DNA from: Rhodococcus sp. 06-235-1A | Lineage (GTDB): Bacteria; Actinomycetota; Actinomycetes; Mycobacteriales; Mycobacteriaceae | Reading direction: 5' to 3' | DNA: 64,000 nucleotides | Assembly: GCF_002258785.1 (NCBI RefSeq) | Contig: NZ_NOYI01000036.1 | Coordinates: 62,001-126,000, forward strand | Shown here: positions 1 through 7,751 of the stretch, piece after piece | How the letters are laid out: each line of letters starts with the position of its first letter | Numbering within the stretch: the first letter of the stretch is position 1 | Program-made: the position numbers and the translations under genes | The notes under the pieces: generated by a model | Database searches by the model: none | The model's input: the letters and a program-made list of their open reading frames with translations, nothing else | Told to the model about the DNA's origin: nothing

Positions 1-116
1 ATAGCCGAGGCAGGGAGTGGCTCGACGTCGGTTGCGGCGCACCAGTCGGCAAACAGTGACCACTCGTAGCGGTAACCGCTCGGCGGAGTAGCGCTGCGTT
101 CGGGCGACACGGTCAA
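1..116 (-). CDS. Tyrosine recombinase partner (rec2-like), N-terminal part, cut by window edge
   Basis: The minus strand reads an open frame through the left window edge. It contains YEWSLFADWCAATDVEPLPA, which closely matches the N-terminal stretch (WSLFEDWCTAHDETPLAA) of the intact recombinase at 15619-16713. Only this piece of the core-binding domain is visible. The start is uncertain: TTG at 116 and GTG at 110 are both possible. In the intact transposon the homologous gene overlaps its partner recombinase by 4 bp. Here the partner's end is 1.3 kb away (1420-1533), so this looks like the remainder of a second, interrupted copy of the element. Whether the gene is otherwise intact cannot be seen. 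Confidence 0.6.
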   Translation of the reverse strand, partial: MTVSPERSATPPSGYRYEWSLFADWCAATDVEPLPASA

Positions 117-458
117 TGACGCTACCCACCTGCACCGACACCGCTGAGTCGAAACACTCAAAACTCGTTTCCCGCCAGAGCAGATTCCGACCATCCCCGG
201 GGGTGCTGCGCCGGTCTGGCGCAATATTGAACCGCCGAACATGCCCAGGGATGGAACTGACCACGCGCGGTTGGGCGGCGAGTTCGTGTTGCGTGAGCAC
301 GCAAATCACACCCCTGGGTGGGCTTGTCACTGTCGTCGGCAGGCGAGGGCCAGGCGGCAGTTCGATTGCTCCCGAAGTGAATACGAAGACCGAAGAGCCA
401 CCGAGTGAGCTGCACCTCATCGACTTGCGGCACCGTCCACAGCCCGGAGACTCGAAAC

Positions 459-1184
459 ATGACATCTTTTGTGGCGCTCAGCCGCGAAACAGCCATCGGC
501 GCGGAGGCTCGACTGTCGTGGATACTGTCCGCGCTGGCCGGAATGGTGGGTGCTGTCGCATTTCTGCATTCGGCGGGGTATTTCGTGACGTTCATGACCG
601 GCAACACCGAACGCGCCGTCATCGGCCATTTCGGCAGTCCGGAAGGAAAGCCCGTTGCACCCGGCGCATCGCCGTGGGCCGCACTGGCGTTGATGGGTGC
701 CTTTCTGGCGGGAGTGGTGATCGCGTCGATCTGCCGCCGCCGATACTGGTCAAATCACCCGCACGGAGCAACGGTTGTCACGACCATCGCGCTCGCCGTG
801 GCAGGACTCATCGACATCGGAGTTTCCGGCTGGTCGTCCGACGGCGTAGATTTTTATCCCATTTTGTTGGTTGCGTTCGCCCTCGGCGCGCTGAACACTG
901 CATTCACGAAACGAGAAGAAACCTACATTCCCCTGAGCTACGTCACCGGCACCGTCGTCAAACTGGGCCAAGGGATCGAGAGACACCTACTGGGAGGCGG
1001 TACCTACCTCGACTGGCTTTGCTACGCAATGCTTCTCGGCTCCTTCGCAGCCGGAGGTGCAGCCGGGGCTCTGATCGGTGTCGTGATCACCGGACCTCAA
1101 GTACTCCTGGTTACCGCAGCCATCAGCCTGCTGGCAACCATCTTCACCTTCACCCACACCGAGCGACGATCCCTGTGGGGATAG
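459..1184 (+). CDS. DUF1275 (YoaK-type) integral membrane protein
   Basis: This 241-residue protein is very hydrophobic, with about six membrane segments. It has the family pattern: an early GMVGAVAFL segment, then FVTFMTGNTER, and later AFTKREETYIPLSYVTGTVVKLGQ, which resembles the conserved N-x-x-F and TYVTGTL region. The function of DUF1275 proteins is not established; a transport role is often assumed. I chose ATG 459 because GGAG precedes it; a GTG at 405 in the same frame is less likely. The gene sits, in the opposite direction, between two fragments of the recombinase pair that are adjacent in the intact transposon. It was therefore probably inserted or joined there by recombination. 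Confidence 0.8.
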   Translation: MTSFVALSRETAIGAEARLSWILSALAGMVGAVAFLHSAGYFVTFMTGNTERAVIGHFGSPEGKPVAPGASPWAALALMGAFLAGVVIASICRRRYWSNHPHGATVVTTIALAVAGLIDIGVSGWSSDGVDFYPILLVAFALGALNTAFTKREETYIPLSYVTGTVVKLGQGIERHLLGGGTYLDWLCYAMLLGSFAAGGAAGALIGVVITGPQVLLVTAAISLLATIFTFTHTERRSLWG

Positions 1185-1419
1185 GCCCTCTTCCCGTCCG
1201 GCGAAAATCTACGGGTCCGCACTCCCGAGACTGTTCTGCTCGAACCGGTTGAACCCGCCCGGACTCGACCGACGTAACACTGGCGCAACGTGAACCGATC
1301 GGTTCGGACGTGTGGAGAGGATGCTCGGCTCGATACACATCATTTCTCACTTGGTCCTGATCTCGATGCCACGCGTCAGCGATGCCGTTAGTTGCATCGG
1401 ATGGAGTTGCGCTCGGCCG

Positions 1420-1533
1420 TCACGGACCGAGTTCGGTGACGGCGTTGCCGACGAGCGGAGCGTTCTCGCGGGCATAGATTTCGACCAGGCCCGGGGTGGC
1501 GTGTCCGGTTTGACGCATGATCGCGTGTGCGTC
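1420..1533 (-). pseudogene. C-terminal fragment of tyrosine recombinase rec1
   Basis: About 37 codons encode DAHAIMRQTGHATPGLVEIY followed by ARENAPLVGNAVTELGP and a stop. This is nearly identical to the last residues of the intact recombinase at 16710-17882, including the GH of box III and the catalytic tyrosine. The upstream part of the gene is gone: similarity ends near 1540 and unrelated sequence follows. It is a relic of a second copy of the transposon's recombinase pair. Confidence 0.85.
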
Positions 1534-1543
1534 GGCGAAGTTC

Positions 1544-1918
1544 CAGATCAGGCCGTCGGTGAGGACGACGTCGGCGTTCTTCCTGGTGTCGTTGTGGAAT
1601 GGCGCAGAGGGAGTCGTCGACGCCGGCAGCGAGCTCGACTTCAAGATCTACAGCAACCAGAGTTCGGTTGCCCCGGGTGGATTGCGGTCCTGCTCGTGCG
1701 CCAGCCGCGCGGTTCTGCGCGACAACGACAACTACGACCACAATGCTCGCGCCGAAGTCAGCGTGAGCATCCAAGGCCAGCAGGGCTTCTGGTACTTCTA
1801 CGTGCGTAGCCCCGTCGCGCACCGGGACGGCCCGCCCGCCGGCCAGGCGACGATCTACCGGTTCCGGCCGGCGGACCATTTGTCCGGCGACTCACTCGGT
1901 GGGGACCACTCGTTCTAG
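1544..1918 (+). pseudogene. Unrecognised protein, probably 5'-truncated
   Basis: An open frame without a convincing start runs directly out of the recombinase relic. It encodes a coding-looking stretch with VVDAGSELDFKIYSNQSSV and IQGQQGFWYFYVR before a stop at 1918. The aromatic, beta-strand-like pattern and good codon use suggest the C-terminal part of a real secreted or structural protein whose 5' end was lost at the junction near 1540. No family is recognised. Confidence 0.35.
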
Positions 1919-1996
1919 CAATCAGGTGTGGGATGCGACAAGATCGTGGTCGCATCCCACACCTGTGCATGACCTTCGGATGGAGAACTGGTTCAG

Positions 1997-2470
1997 ATGG
2001 CCGACTACACGTTGCTCCTCCCTGCGTCCGGACTCGTCGCGCAGTACCGCAGTGACGACGACACGATGCGCGTGGTGCCGGCCGCTGCCGTCGACAGTGA
2101 CCTGGATTGGGGCTCTACGACCGACCTTTCGACGACCGACCCGGAGTCGTTTCCCTTCGAGCTGAAACAGCAGGTGTGGCCCGGTGACGCACCTGGACCT
2201 ACCTGGTGGGTTCTGATCACTTCTTTGCCGCCCGCAGTCGGGGTGAAAGCGCATGCCGTCGACGGCGAGGAGCTCGCGGTGCTGAGAATGGGTCCGGTGA
2301 CGGTCATCGAATGGGTGAGCACCCCGAAGACCATCATCGTCACAGCGGGGTCTCATACCCACAAAATCTCGCCGTTTCGTTCGGGATCTCGCGGCCCAGC
2401 CGCGTACTCGTTCGACGAGAAGCCCAAGTCGGAAGACGACAATGGGGTGGATTTCGGAAGACTGGACTGA
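1997..2470 (+). CDS. Hypothetical protein, 157 aa
   Basis: The frame begins with ATG and encodes a soluble, acidic protein with no signal peptide or membrane segment. It is rich in tryptophan and valine, with short predicted strands such as TWWVLITSLPP and VTVIEWVSTPKTIIVTAG. Codon use fits high-GC coding DNA. It follows the truncated frame ending at 1918 by 78 bp in the same direction, so the two may once have formed one unit. No domain is recognised. Confidence 0.5.
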   Translation: MADYTLLLPASGLVAQYRSDDDTMRVVPAAAVDSDLDWGSTTDLSTTDPESFPFELKQQVWPGDAPGPTWWVLITSLPPAVGVKAHAVDGEELAVLRMGPVTVIEWVSTPKTIIVTAGSHTHKISPFRSGSRGPAAYSFDEKPKSEDDNGVDFGRLD

Positions 2471-2638
2471 CCGCTACGGGTACCCGGCATGCCGGGGACG
2501 CAACGCCTCTCAGACGCACCGTCCCACATCAAGTACGCACTCCATATGTGCCTCTACACAACACTTCTCGCGCATTCGTTCGATAGCGAGTGGAGGGGCA
2601 GCCTCTTTCTGGTGGGCGGTAACGTCAGCGTCGACCGC

Positions 2639-3244
2639 TCACGTTCCCGTCGGCCGATGCGGAGGCCTCTGCTGCCGGGTCGGTGGTCGGTGCCGGCGTC
2701 GCCGCCACCTGAGTTCGGCCTTCGCCACGAGCGGAACACGCATAAGCCGTTTGGGTAGTCGACCTCGATACGGTCCAACCCAGAGTGGGCTTTGGAAGTG
2801 CCCATCGGCCCACTTCTGCCATGCGTAGCCCTCCGAGTCGGTGAAGCCGACGTTCGCTCTGAGTTTGTCGTTACCGTCGACCGGGTAGGGATCGGGCTCC
2901 GCGAGAAGGAGTTCGTCGTAGTTCAGAGTCGCTCCGGGTTCGACGGTGTGTGCGCCAGTGAAAGGCGTTTGACCAGGCTTGACGTACTGACTATCGACCC
3001 ACAAGGTTACGGCCGTGATAGGTCTGTCCCCATGGTTTGTGACGCTGCTCTGGGCTCGCACGACGCCTTCGCCCGCGCTCTGGATGTGCGTCGGTGAGAC
3101 GGTCACAGCTTCGACGTGTCGCTGCATTCTTTCGCGTACTTCTCTCCGCGATTTGCGGACGTTGTGCACTTGAAAGCTGACTGTTGCCACCAGTGAGATG
3201 ACAGCAACTATCAGGGAACACACTGCAATCTCAGTGGGCGTCAT
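2639..3244 (-). CDS. Membrane-anchored protein with extracellular beta-type domain
   Basis: This is a 201-residue protein. The N-terminus (MTPTEIAVCSLIVAVISLVA) is one transmembrane anchor, followed by a basic, helical stretch (about residues 30-45). The next part contains PITAVTLWVDSQYVKPG and looks like an immunoglobulin-like beta fold. The C-terminus is extremely Arg/Pro-rich, which suggests the end of the frame may have drifted or been replaced. ATG 3244 was chosen because the hydrophobic segment starts there; the frame stays open further upstream, inside the resolvase gene. It overlaps the 3' end of the resolvase by 14 bp and is probably co-transcribed with it. Function unknown. Confidence 0.55.
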   Translation of the reverse strand: MTPTEIAVCSLIVAVISLVATVSFQVHNVRKSRREVRERMQRHVEAVTVSPTHIQSAGEGVVRAQSSVTNHGDRPITAVTLWVDSQYVKPGQTPFTGAHTVEPGATLNYDELLLAEPDPYPVDGNDKLRANVGFTDSEGYAWQKWADGHFQSPLWVGPYRGRLPKRLMRVPLVAKAELRWRRRRHRPPTRQQRPPHRPTGT

Positions 3245-3824
3245 TGGAAACTCCAGTCCGGCTTTGGTGTGCGGCTTTCTCGAAGTGGCGATAGAGGGTG
3301 CGTTTGCTGACCCCGAGTGCGTCGGCGATGTCACCGATTGTGTTGCCTTGGTTCCGCATTCGCGTTGCCTCCCGCTTCTTCGTAACCGTGAGTGCAGGTG
3401 GGCGGCCGCCGACCTTTCCTCGTTCGCGGGCTGCTGCGAGGCCGGCGTGGGTGCGTTCGCGGAGTAGTTGGCGCTCGAAGCTGGCGAGGGCCCCGAAGAT
3501 GTGGAAGGTGAGTTCTCCGCCGGCGGTGGTGGTGTCGATCTGTTCGGTGACCGACGCGAACGCCACTCCCCTGGTTTTCAGGTCTGCGATGAGTTCGATG
3601 AGATGTGGGAGGTTGCGGCCGAGTCGGTCGAGTCGCCAGACGGCGAGCACGTCGCCGGGCAGAAGGACGTCGAGGAGTTCGGTCAGTGCCGGCCGGGTGG
3701 TGGTGGATCCGCTCGCGGTGTCGGTGAAGATGCGTTCGCAGCCGAAGGCGCTCAGGGCGTCGCTCTGTAGGTCGAGGTTCTGTTCGGCGGTTGAGACCCT
3801 GGCGTATCCGTATTTGTGGCCCAC
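3231..3824 (-). CDS. Serine resolvase/invertase (Tn3/Hin family)
   Basis: This 197-residue site-specific recombinase has the expected layout. The catalytic domain starts with YGYARVSTAEQNLDLQ (nucleophile Ser in ARVST, about residue 11), followed by VWRLDRLGRNLPHLIELI and the E-helix region LASFERQLLRERT. The C-terminal helix-turn-helix is GNTIGDIADALGVSKRTLYRH. It would resolve dimers or cointegrates at a res site normally located just upstream of the gene. The TniABQ transposon end is only 104 bp upstream of the start codon and the gene lies outside the inverted repeat. It therefore belongs to the target element, not to the transposon. Confidence 0.92.
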   Translation of the reverse strand: MGHKYGYARVSTAEQNLDLQSDALSAFGCERIFTDTASGSTTTRPALTELLDVLLPGDVLAVWRLDRLGRNLPHLIELIADLKTRGVAFASVTEQIDTTTAGGELTFHIFGALASFERQLLRERTHAGLAAARERGKVGGRPPALTVTKKREATRMRNQGNTIGDIADALGVSKRTLYRHFEKAAHQSRTGVSNDAH

Positions 3825-3928
3825 GATGGTTCACTGTGCCACAACTCATCGGTTTCAATGTTTTGACATGCGCGGGTTTCGCGTACGTTTTTGGCACTAC
3901 TCAACGGCTGGTCGACGGATCGGCTGAT
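3825..3928. promoter_or_regulatory. Resolvase upstream region, probable remnant of the res site
   Basis: This 104-bp stretch separates the resolvase start from the transposon terminus. It should hold the resolvase promoter and the proximal part of its res site. It is AT-richer than its surroundings, with runs such as CAATGTTTTGACATG and GTACGTTTTTGGCAC. The assignment rests on position, because resolvase families place res directly upstream. I could not define the 12-bp subsites. Confidence 0.45.
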
Positions 3929-3974
3929 TGTCAGTTTCAGAAGACGACTGCACTAGTTCAGAAGACGACTGCAC
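3929..3974 (+). repeat. Left terminal inverted repeat (3929-3953) plus adjacent iteron (3957-3974)
   Basis: The 25-bp terminus begins TGTCAGTTTCAGAAGACGAC. An 18-bp copy of its inner part, TTCAGAAGACGACTGCAC, follows after 3 bp. Terminal repeats plus 19-bp-type iterons are the TniA binding sites in this transposon family. Confidence 0.92.
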
Positions 3975-4084
3975 TTACCCACCACACGGGAGCGCCGGTC
4001 AGTAGCATTCATCCCGCCGAGCTACGCGTACAACCACCATATAGAACAGCTTCTGTGATCGAAAAGTCCTCGATCTACCAGTGA

Positions 4085-4650
4085 ACATGATTGCCCTCGA
4101 CACGTCGTGTGTGTTCCCTTGGAGTCTTTGACTTTGACGTAGCTCGTCACCGGTATGTTGAGTGCGCTTGTGCGCCAGACGTTCTATGCGTTCGATTCGA
4201 AGTATCCCGATTCACTCTCGACCTACTGCAGTGGGGTTAAATTGGGTGGCGCAGTTCATGTTCGAGTGTGGTCTAGTCGACTGCGTGTCGATGCGGCGTG
4301 GCAATGAACCTCGGTTCCGAGCCTGGTGCCCGCTCTGAGTTCGACGACAATGCTGTGTTCGGCGAAATGTTCAGCGTCTTGGTGACGCCGTGTGCCACGT
4401 ACCCGTGTTGAGAAGATCGCGGTGGTCGGCGGATCGGGAATACCGGGCTTGATACGCGAACACAGGTGTCCAATCCGACCCGTTGCACGGCCGGTGCCGT
4501 CGTGGCCGGTGCCGTCGTGGCCGTTAGTCGAGCTCAACAACCGGGTTCGGTTGTTGAGCTGCAGCGCTGGCACATAGACACCTCGGCCTGCTGACCGAGA
4601 ATCTCGAACGTACATCGGATCTGCTTGGGTCGATCCCTGGTCAGGCTATA
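4085..4650. other. Non-coding stretch with tandem repeat and strong hairpin
   Basis: I see no credible gene between the left transposon end and the fluoride riboswitch. It holds a perfect 15-bp tandem duplication (CCGGTGCCGTCGTGG, 4491-4505 and 4506-4520). Next to it is a hairpin with 12-bp perfect arms AGCTCAACAACC / GGTTGTTGAGCT (4531-4560, 6-base loop). The hairpin may act as a terminator or insulator for the operon that follows, although no T-run follows it. Confidence 0.6.
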
Positions 4651-4655
4651 GTGGT

Positions 4656-4737
4656 GTCCGGCGATGGATCTCCGCCGAGACCGCCCCGTAGGGGGTTGTC
4701 TGAACCGCCCCAACCCTGGGGCTGATGGCTCCTTTCC
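4656..4737 (+). promoter_or_regulatory. Fluoride riboswitch (crcB motif)
   Basis: The segment carries the conserved parts of the fluoride aptamer in the right order: GGCGATGG at 4660-4667 with CCGCC just after, GAACCGCC at 4702-4709, and GGCTGATGGCTCCT at 4720-4733. It lies immediately upstream of two crcB genes. The 3' part of the aptamer (GGCTCCTTTCC, 4728-4738) can pair with the ribosome-binding stretch GGAAGGAGTC (4744-4753) of the first crcB. I infer that, without fluoride, this pairing hides the ribosome-binding site and fluoride binding frees it, giving translational control. Confidence 0.9.
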
Positions 4738-4758
4738 CTGAGTGGAAGGAGTCTGTCC

Positions 4759-5244
4759 ATGAACGGCCATCACGACCCGAATCCGACCCTACCGGTCGAT
4801 CCCGACAGTGCGCCCCCAAGCCCGCTGCATGCGCGAGCGTCCGCGATCGCCGCCGTCGGTGTCGGTGGATTGGTCGGGGCCCCGCTCCGATACCAACTCG
4901 GACTGTGGTGTTCCTCTGCCGCGAGTGGCTGGCCGGTGACGACCTTCGCTATCAACATCGTCGGGGCGTTCCTGCTCGGAATGCTGCTGGAGGGATTGGC
5001 TCGCCTGGGCCCGGACACAGGGTGGCGGCAGCGGGTCCGGCTGTTGGTGGGCACCGGGATGCTCGGTTCGTTCACTACCTACAGCACACTGGCCGTCGAT
5101 ACCGATCTGTTTCTGCGCAGCCATCAGTGGTGGGCCGCCGGCAGCTACGCGGCCGGCACCGTACTGGTGGGTCTGGTCGCCACCACCGCCGGAATCGCGA
5201 TCGCCGCGCGACTGCGGACACGGCCCGCGGAGGCAACACAATGA
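4759..5244 (+). CDS. crcB: Fluoride channel subunit CrcB/Fluc, first of a pair
   Basis: This 161-residue, four-helix membrane protein has the Fluc signature. A glycine-rich start of helix 1 (VGVGGLVGAPLRYQLG, with the conserved Arg) is followed by TFAINIVGAFLLGMLLEG with the N of the polar track, and GTGMLGSFTTYSTLAVDT in the broken third helix with its two-strand crossover. The N-terminal 25 residues are a hydrophilic extension. CrcB proteins work as antiparallel dimers that export fluoride. Gram-positive bacteria often use two different subunits, as here. It overlaps the next crcB by 4 bp (ATGA). Expression is under the fluoride riboswitch just upstream. Confidence 0.95.
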   Translation: MNGHHDPNPTLPVDPDSAPPSPLHARASAIAAVGVGGLVGAPLRYQLGLWCSSAASGWPVTTFAINIVGAFLLGMLLEGLARLGPDTGWRQRVRLLVGTGMLGSFTTYSTLAVDTDLFLRSHQWWAAGSYAAGTVLVGLVATTAGIAIAARLRTRPAEATQ

Positions 5245-5606
5245 CGACACTCTGGATCGCCTGCGCGGGCAGTGCAGGGGCGATCGTCCGTTTTGTGCTC
5301 GACGGGGCCATCAGGCACCGCCGGGCGTCGGATTTTCCCTGGGCGACAGCGATCATCAACGTGACCGGATCACTGCTCCTCGGATTCGTCACCGGACTGA
5401 TCCTTTTCCACGGACTACCCCAGGAACTTCAGCTGATCGTGGGCATCGGTTTCTGCGGCGGGTACACCACCTTCAGCACCGCCAGTTTCGAGACGGTGCG
5501 GCTGATCCAACGTCAGAAGTACATCGCTGGCGTGTTGAACGCGGTCGGCACCCTGCTGGTGACTGTCGTCGCCGGCGGTGCCGGTCTCGTCCTGGCTTCC
5601 GTATGA
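5241..5606 (+). CDS. crcB: Fluoride channel subunit CrcB/Fluc, second of a pair
   Basis: This 121-residue protein has the same fold as its upstream neighbour: AGSAGAIVRFVLDG in helix 1, TAIINVTGSLLLGFVTGL in helix 2 and GIGFCGGYTTFSTASFET in helix 3. At normal minimal Fluc length it most likely forms a heterodimeric channel with the first subunit in opposite membrane orientation. It starts inside the stop region of the first gene (ATGA), so the two are translationally coupled and share the riboswitch. Confidence 0.95.
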   Translation: MTTLWIACAGSAGAIVRFVLDGAIRHRRASDFPWATAIINVTGSLLLGFVTGLILFHGLPQELQLIVGIGFCGGYTTFSTASFETVRLIQRQKYIAGVLNAVGTLLVTVVAGGAGLVLASV

Positions 5607-5634
5607 GGAGAAAACAATATGAGGAGAAAACAAT
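5603..5634 (+). repeat. 16-bp tandem duplication that doubles a start/RBS
   Basis: ATGAGGAGAAAACAAT occurs twice back to back (5603-5618, 5619-5634). Each unit supplies an ATG and a GAGGAG ribosome-binding sequence. The first ATG overlaps the crcB stop (ATGA). The ATG at 5633, which begins in the last two bases of the second unit, is the best start of the stress-protein gene. It looks like a recent slippage duplication. Confidence 0.9.
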
Positions 5635-6193
5635 GACCGAGGACGATCCCAGCCACGCCTCCTGCGACGACCTAGGGGACTGGCGCGCTCCGCTACAGGT
5701 GGACGGCCCCGCCGCCTCGGTAGAACCGGTGTGCCACCTGGTCGTGGGGTTCGACCGGCACCCAGCAAGCCACGCTGCCTTGACCTACGCGATGGACCTT
5801 GCCGGTCGACTGAACGCGTTCCTGCATGTAGCGCACATCGTCGACACCGATGACCTGCCGATCGACCCGGACAGCGACGACTGGGAACAACGCATCGCCG
5901 ACGCTGTCGAACAAGAGCGCCGCGAGGCATGCGCGATGCTGGCCGCCATCCCCGGGAACTGGGCGTTCTACTCGAGGCGGGGCAACCCGGCTCGACTGTT
6001 GACCACGATCGCCGACGCCAACGACGCCCTGATGATCATCATCGGTACCACCCGCGGCGGGATGATGTCACTGGTGGAGAGGGCCGTCGGCGAATCGGTG
6101 TCCGCGACACTCGCCCGCCACGCCCACCGCCCGGTCCTCCTCGTCCCCGCTACCGATAGGCAGCATAGTGACGCAGCCCAAACACGCCGGTGA
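5633..6193 (+). CDS. Universal stress protein (UspA family)
   Basis: This 186-residue cytoplasmic protein has a single Usp domain after about 40 residues of leader. VCHLVVGFDRHPASHAALTY is strand 1 and helix 1. GTTRGGMMSLVERAVGESVS (about residues 140-160) matches the ATP-binding G-2x-G-9x-G-S/T pattern, and HRPVLLVP is the terminal strand. Usp proteins are commonly encoded with crcB in fluoride operons. Its exact role there is not known; a stress or metabolic signalling role is assumed. The start at 5633 has two good ribosome-binding sites upstream because of a 16-bp tandem duplication. The 3' end overlaps the remains of an MFS gene. Confidence 0.9.
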   Translation: MTEDDPSHASCDDLGDWRAPLQVDGPAASVEPVCHLVVGFDRHPASHAALTYAMDLAGRLNAFLHVAHIVDTDDLPIDPDSDDWEQRIADAVEQERREACAMLAAIPGNWAFYSRRGNPARLLTTIADANDALMIIIGTTRGGMMSLVERAVGESVSATLARHAHRPVLLVPATDRQHSDAAQTRR

Positions 6194-6757
6194 CCCATCC
6201 GCCGCACCGGGTTCCCGCCGCGCGCTTCCAGAAAGAAATCCACCGAACCGCCACGACCATCGATGGGGGGCGTGTCGGTTCGTTGTCGCGTTCGGGACGG
6301 TCAGCATGCTCGCGGACTTCGTCTACGAAGGTGCCCGCTCGATCACCGGCCCCCTCGCCTCGCGGGGGGCTACCGCCTTCGTCGTCGGGGTGTGGTCACC
6401 GCATCCGACGAGGTCGCAGCGCTGATGGTGCGCTCGGTCTCCGGCCCGGTGGCATACACCAAGCCGCCGCTTCTGGGCGTCGACGTTTCCGGTTACGCCC
6501 ACCCCGTCATCGCCGTGCACTTCCTCTGGATCGCCGGCGCACTGGCGCGTCTGCGTTCTCGTGATCGACGAACGGAGCGGCAAAGCCATCCGTTCCCCAG
6601 CCGAAAACCGATCTGCTCTACGACATTCGATTCCCGCGTCGCTCACCGTCGTTCCCGCAATCCAGGTCATCGCAGTGGCCGCCCTACTCGCCACCGGTCG
6701 TCGCCGCACCTGGCACCCCACCGTCCATCCCACGCAACCCAACCAAGGAAAGTCACC
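6168..6757 (+). pseudogene. Decayed MFS transporter gene of the fluoride operon
   Basis: Three pieces in different frames together resemble one MFS permease. The N-terminal piece has AFGTVSMLADFVYEGARSIT and GATAFVVGV. After a shift near 6390 a frame gives DEVAALMVRSVSGPVAYTKP and the next membrane segments. Then another shift leads to VIDERSGKAIRSPAENR, the cytoplasmic loop between the two halves. After about 6640 the sequence jumps to what looks like the end of the last helix (VIAVAALLATGRRR), so most of the second half is deleted. MFS permeases with the EGARSI motif are frequent neighbours of crcB. The gene is dead, but downstream reading continues to the PAP2 gene. Confidence 0.75.
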
Positions 6758-6758
6758 T

Positions 6759-7439
6759 ATGTTTCCTGCTCGTCCGTGGATTCGGCCGTTTGCCGCCGCT
6801 CTGCTCGCATTTGCCGCACTGCTCGCCGCCGGCACTCTCGCCTCCACCACTGCTGTGACAGAGGCGGGTCTGCGGTTCCACGACCGTATCGCCCTTCATC
6901 GCGCCGGCTGGGCCACTGCCCTCGCCGAATTTGTCACGGACTGCGCACAACCGGTCGTCGGAATCGTGGTGGCGATCGGTATCGCCGCATGGCTCACGTG
7001 GAGAGGCCGACGGGTCGACGCGGCATGGGCCCTGGCAGTGATGGCATCTACCCTCGTCGTGTCGACAATCGCGAAATACAGCATCCGCGAACCCCGTCCC
7101 CCGCAACGGTTCTGGCTGATTCCTCCCGACACCGTGTGGTCGTTCCCGTCTGGACATACAGCGGTGGCTGCGGCCATGATCGGGCTTGTGGTCCTGCTCA
7201 CCGCTCGGGCGCACGTAATTGTCCGGCGGTTGGCCCGCACGACATCAGTGCTGTTCGCGCTCGCCGTCGCTGCCTCCCGGCTGTACCTCGGCGTACATTT
7301 CCCGCTCGACGTCGCCGCGAGCATTCTTGCCGCCAGCACTGCGCTCCTCGCACTGTGGACCATGTGGTCGATCCCTCCGGTCCGACACTGGGTCAATGTC
7401 CGGCTCGGACCGACCCCTCAGGCAGCCTCACCCGACTGA
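6759..7439 (+). CDS. PAP2-superfamily membrane phosphatase
   Basis: This 226-residue integral membrane protein has all three parts of the PAP2 active site: KYSIREPRPP (K-x6-R-P), SFPSGHTAVAAA (P-S-G-H) and SRLYLGVHFPLD (S-R-x5-H-x3-D). Members dephosphorylate lipid phosphates or undecaprenyl pyrophosphate at the outer face of the membrane. ATG 6759 follows AAGGAA at good distance. It is the last gene of the fluoride-inducible group. Fluoride inhibits many phosphatases and pyrophosphatases, so a phosphatase here may offset that damage; this link is inference. Confidence 0.88.
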   Translation: MFPARPWIRPFAAALLAFAALLAAGTLASTTAVTEAGLRFHDRIALHRAGWATALAEFVTDCAQPVVGIVVAIGIAAWLTWRGRRVDAAWALAVMASTLVVSTIAKYSIREPRPPQRFWLIPPDTVWSFPSGHTAVAAAMIGLVVLLTARAHVIVRRLARTTSVLFALAVAASRLYLGVHFPLDVAASILAASTALLALWTMWSIPPVRHWVNVRLGPTPQAASPD

Positions 7440-7698
7440 TCGCGGACCCACTCCGACTCCGAGCACTACGTGACGGGAAGGTGAATACAAGTCCGCCGTC
7501 GACCGTCCGCGGCTGGTAGCGCAGGTGAGGATCGTTGCCCACAACTCGATACCCTCAGGTTGGTCAGCCGTTGAGAGCGTGCACGCCGACGGGGCCTTCA
7601 TCTCGCTGAGAGGCGTCAGGTCTAGACGGATGAGCGCCCGGACGTCCGGGCGCGGTCTCGCTGGGAACATGGCCCGACGTTAGCCCCAGCACCTGCGT

Positions 7699-7742
7699 GG
7701 AAGGTCAAGGATTTGACCTTCCACCCGACTCGAAGGTTTATC
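7699..7742 (+). promoter_or_regulatory. MerR-type metal promoter/operator
   Basis: A -35 TTGACC (7713-7718) and a -10 near TTTATC (7737-7742) are separated by an over-long spacer of about 18 bp. The spacer contains the dyad ACCTTC (7716-7721) / GAAGGT (7732-7737). This matches the architecture and much of the sequence of CueR/ZntR-type promoters. A second perfect 10-bp inverted repeat, GGAAGGTCAA / TTGACCTTCC (7699-7722), overlaps it. The merR-like gene starts 10 bp downstream, so regulator and pump are probably autoregulated from this one promoter. Confidence 0.82.
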
Positions 7743-7751
7743 CTCGTGCGC

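Noticed and set aside
3231-3824. Serine resolvase as the transposon's own TniR
   Set aside because: The gene lies outside the terminal inverted repeat at 3929, and the transposon has its own recombinase pair.
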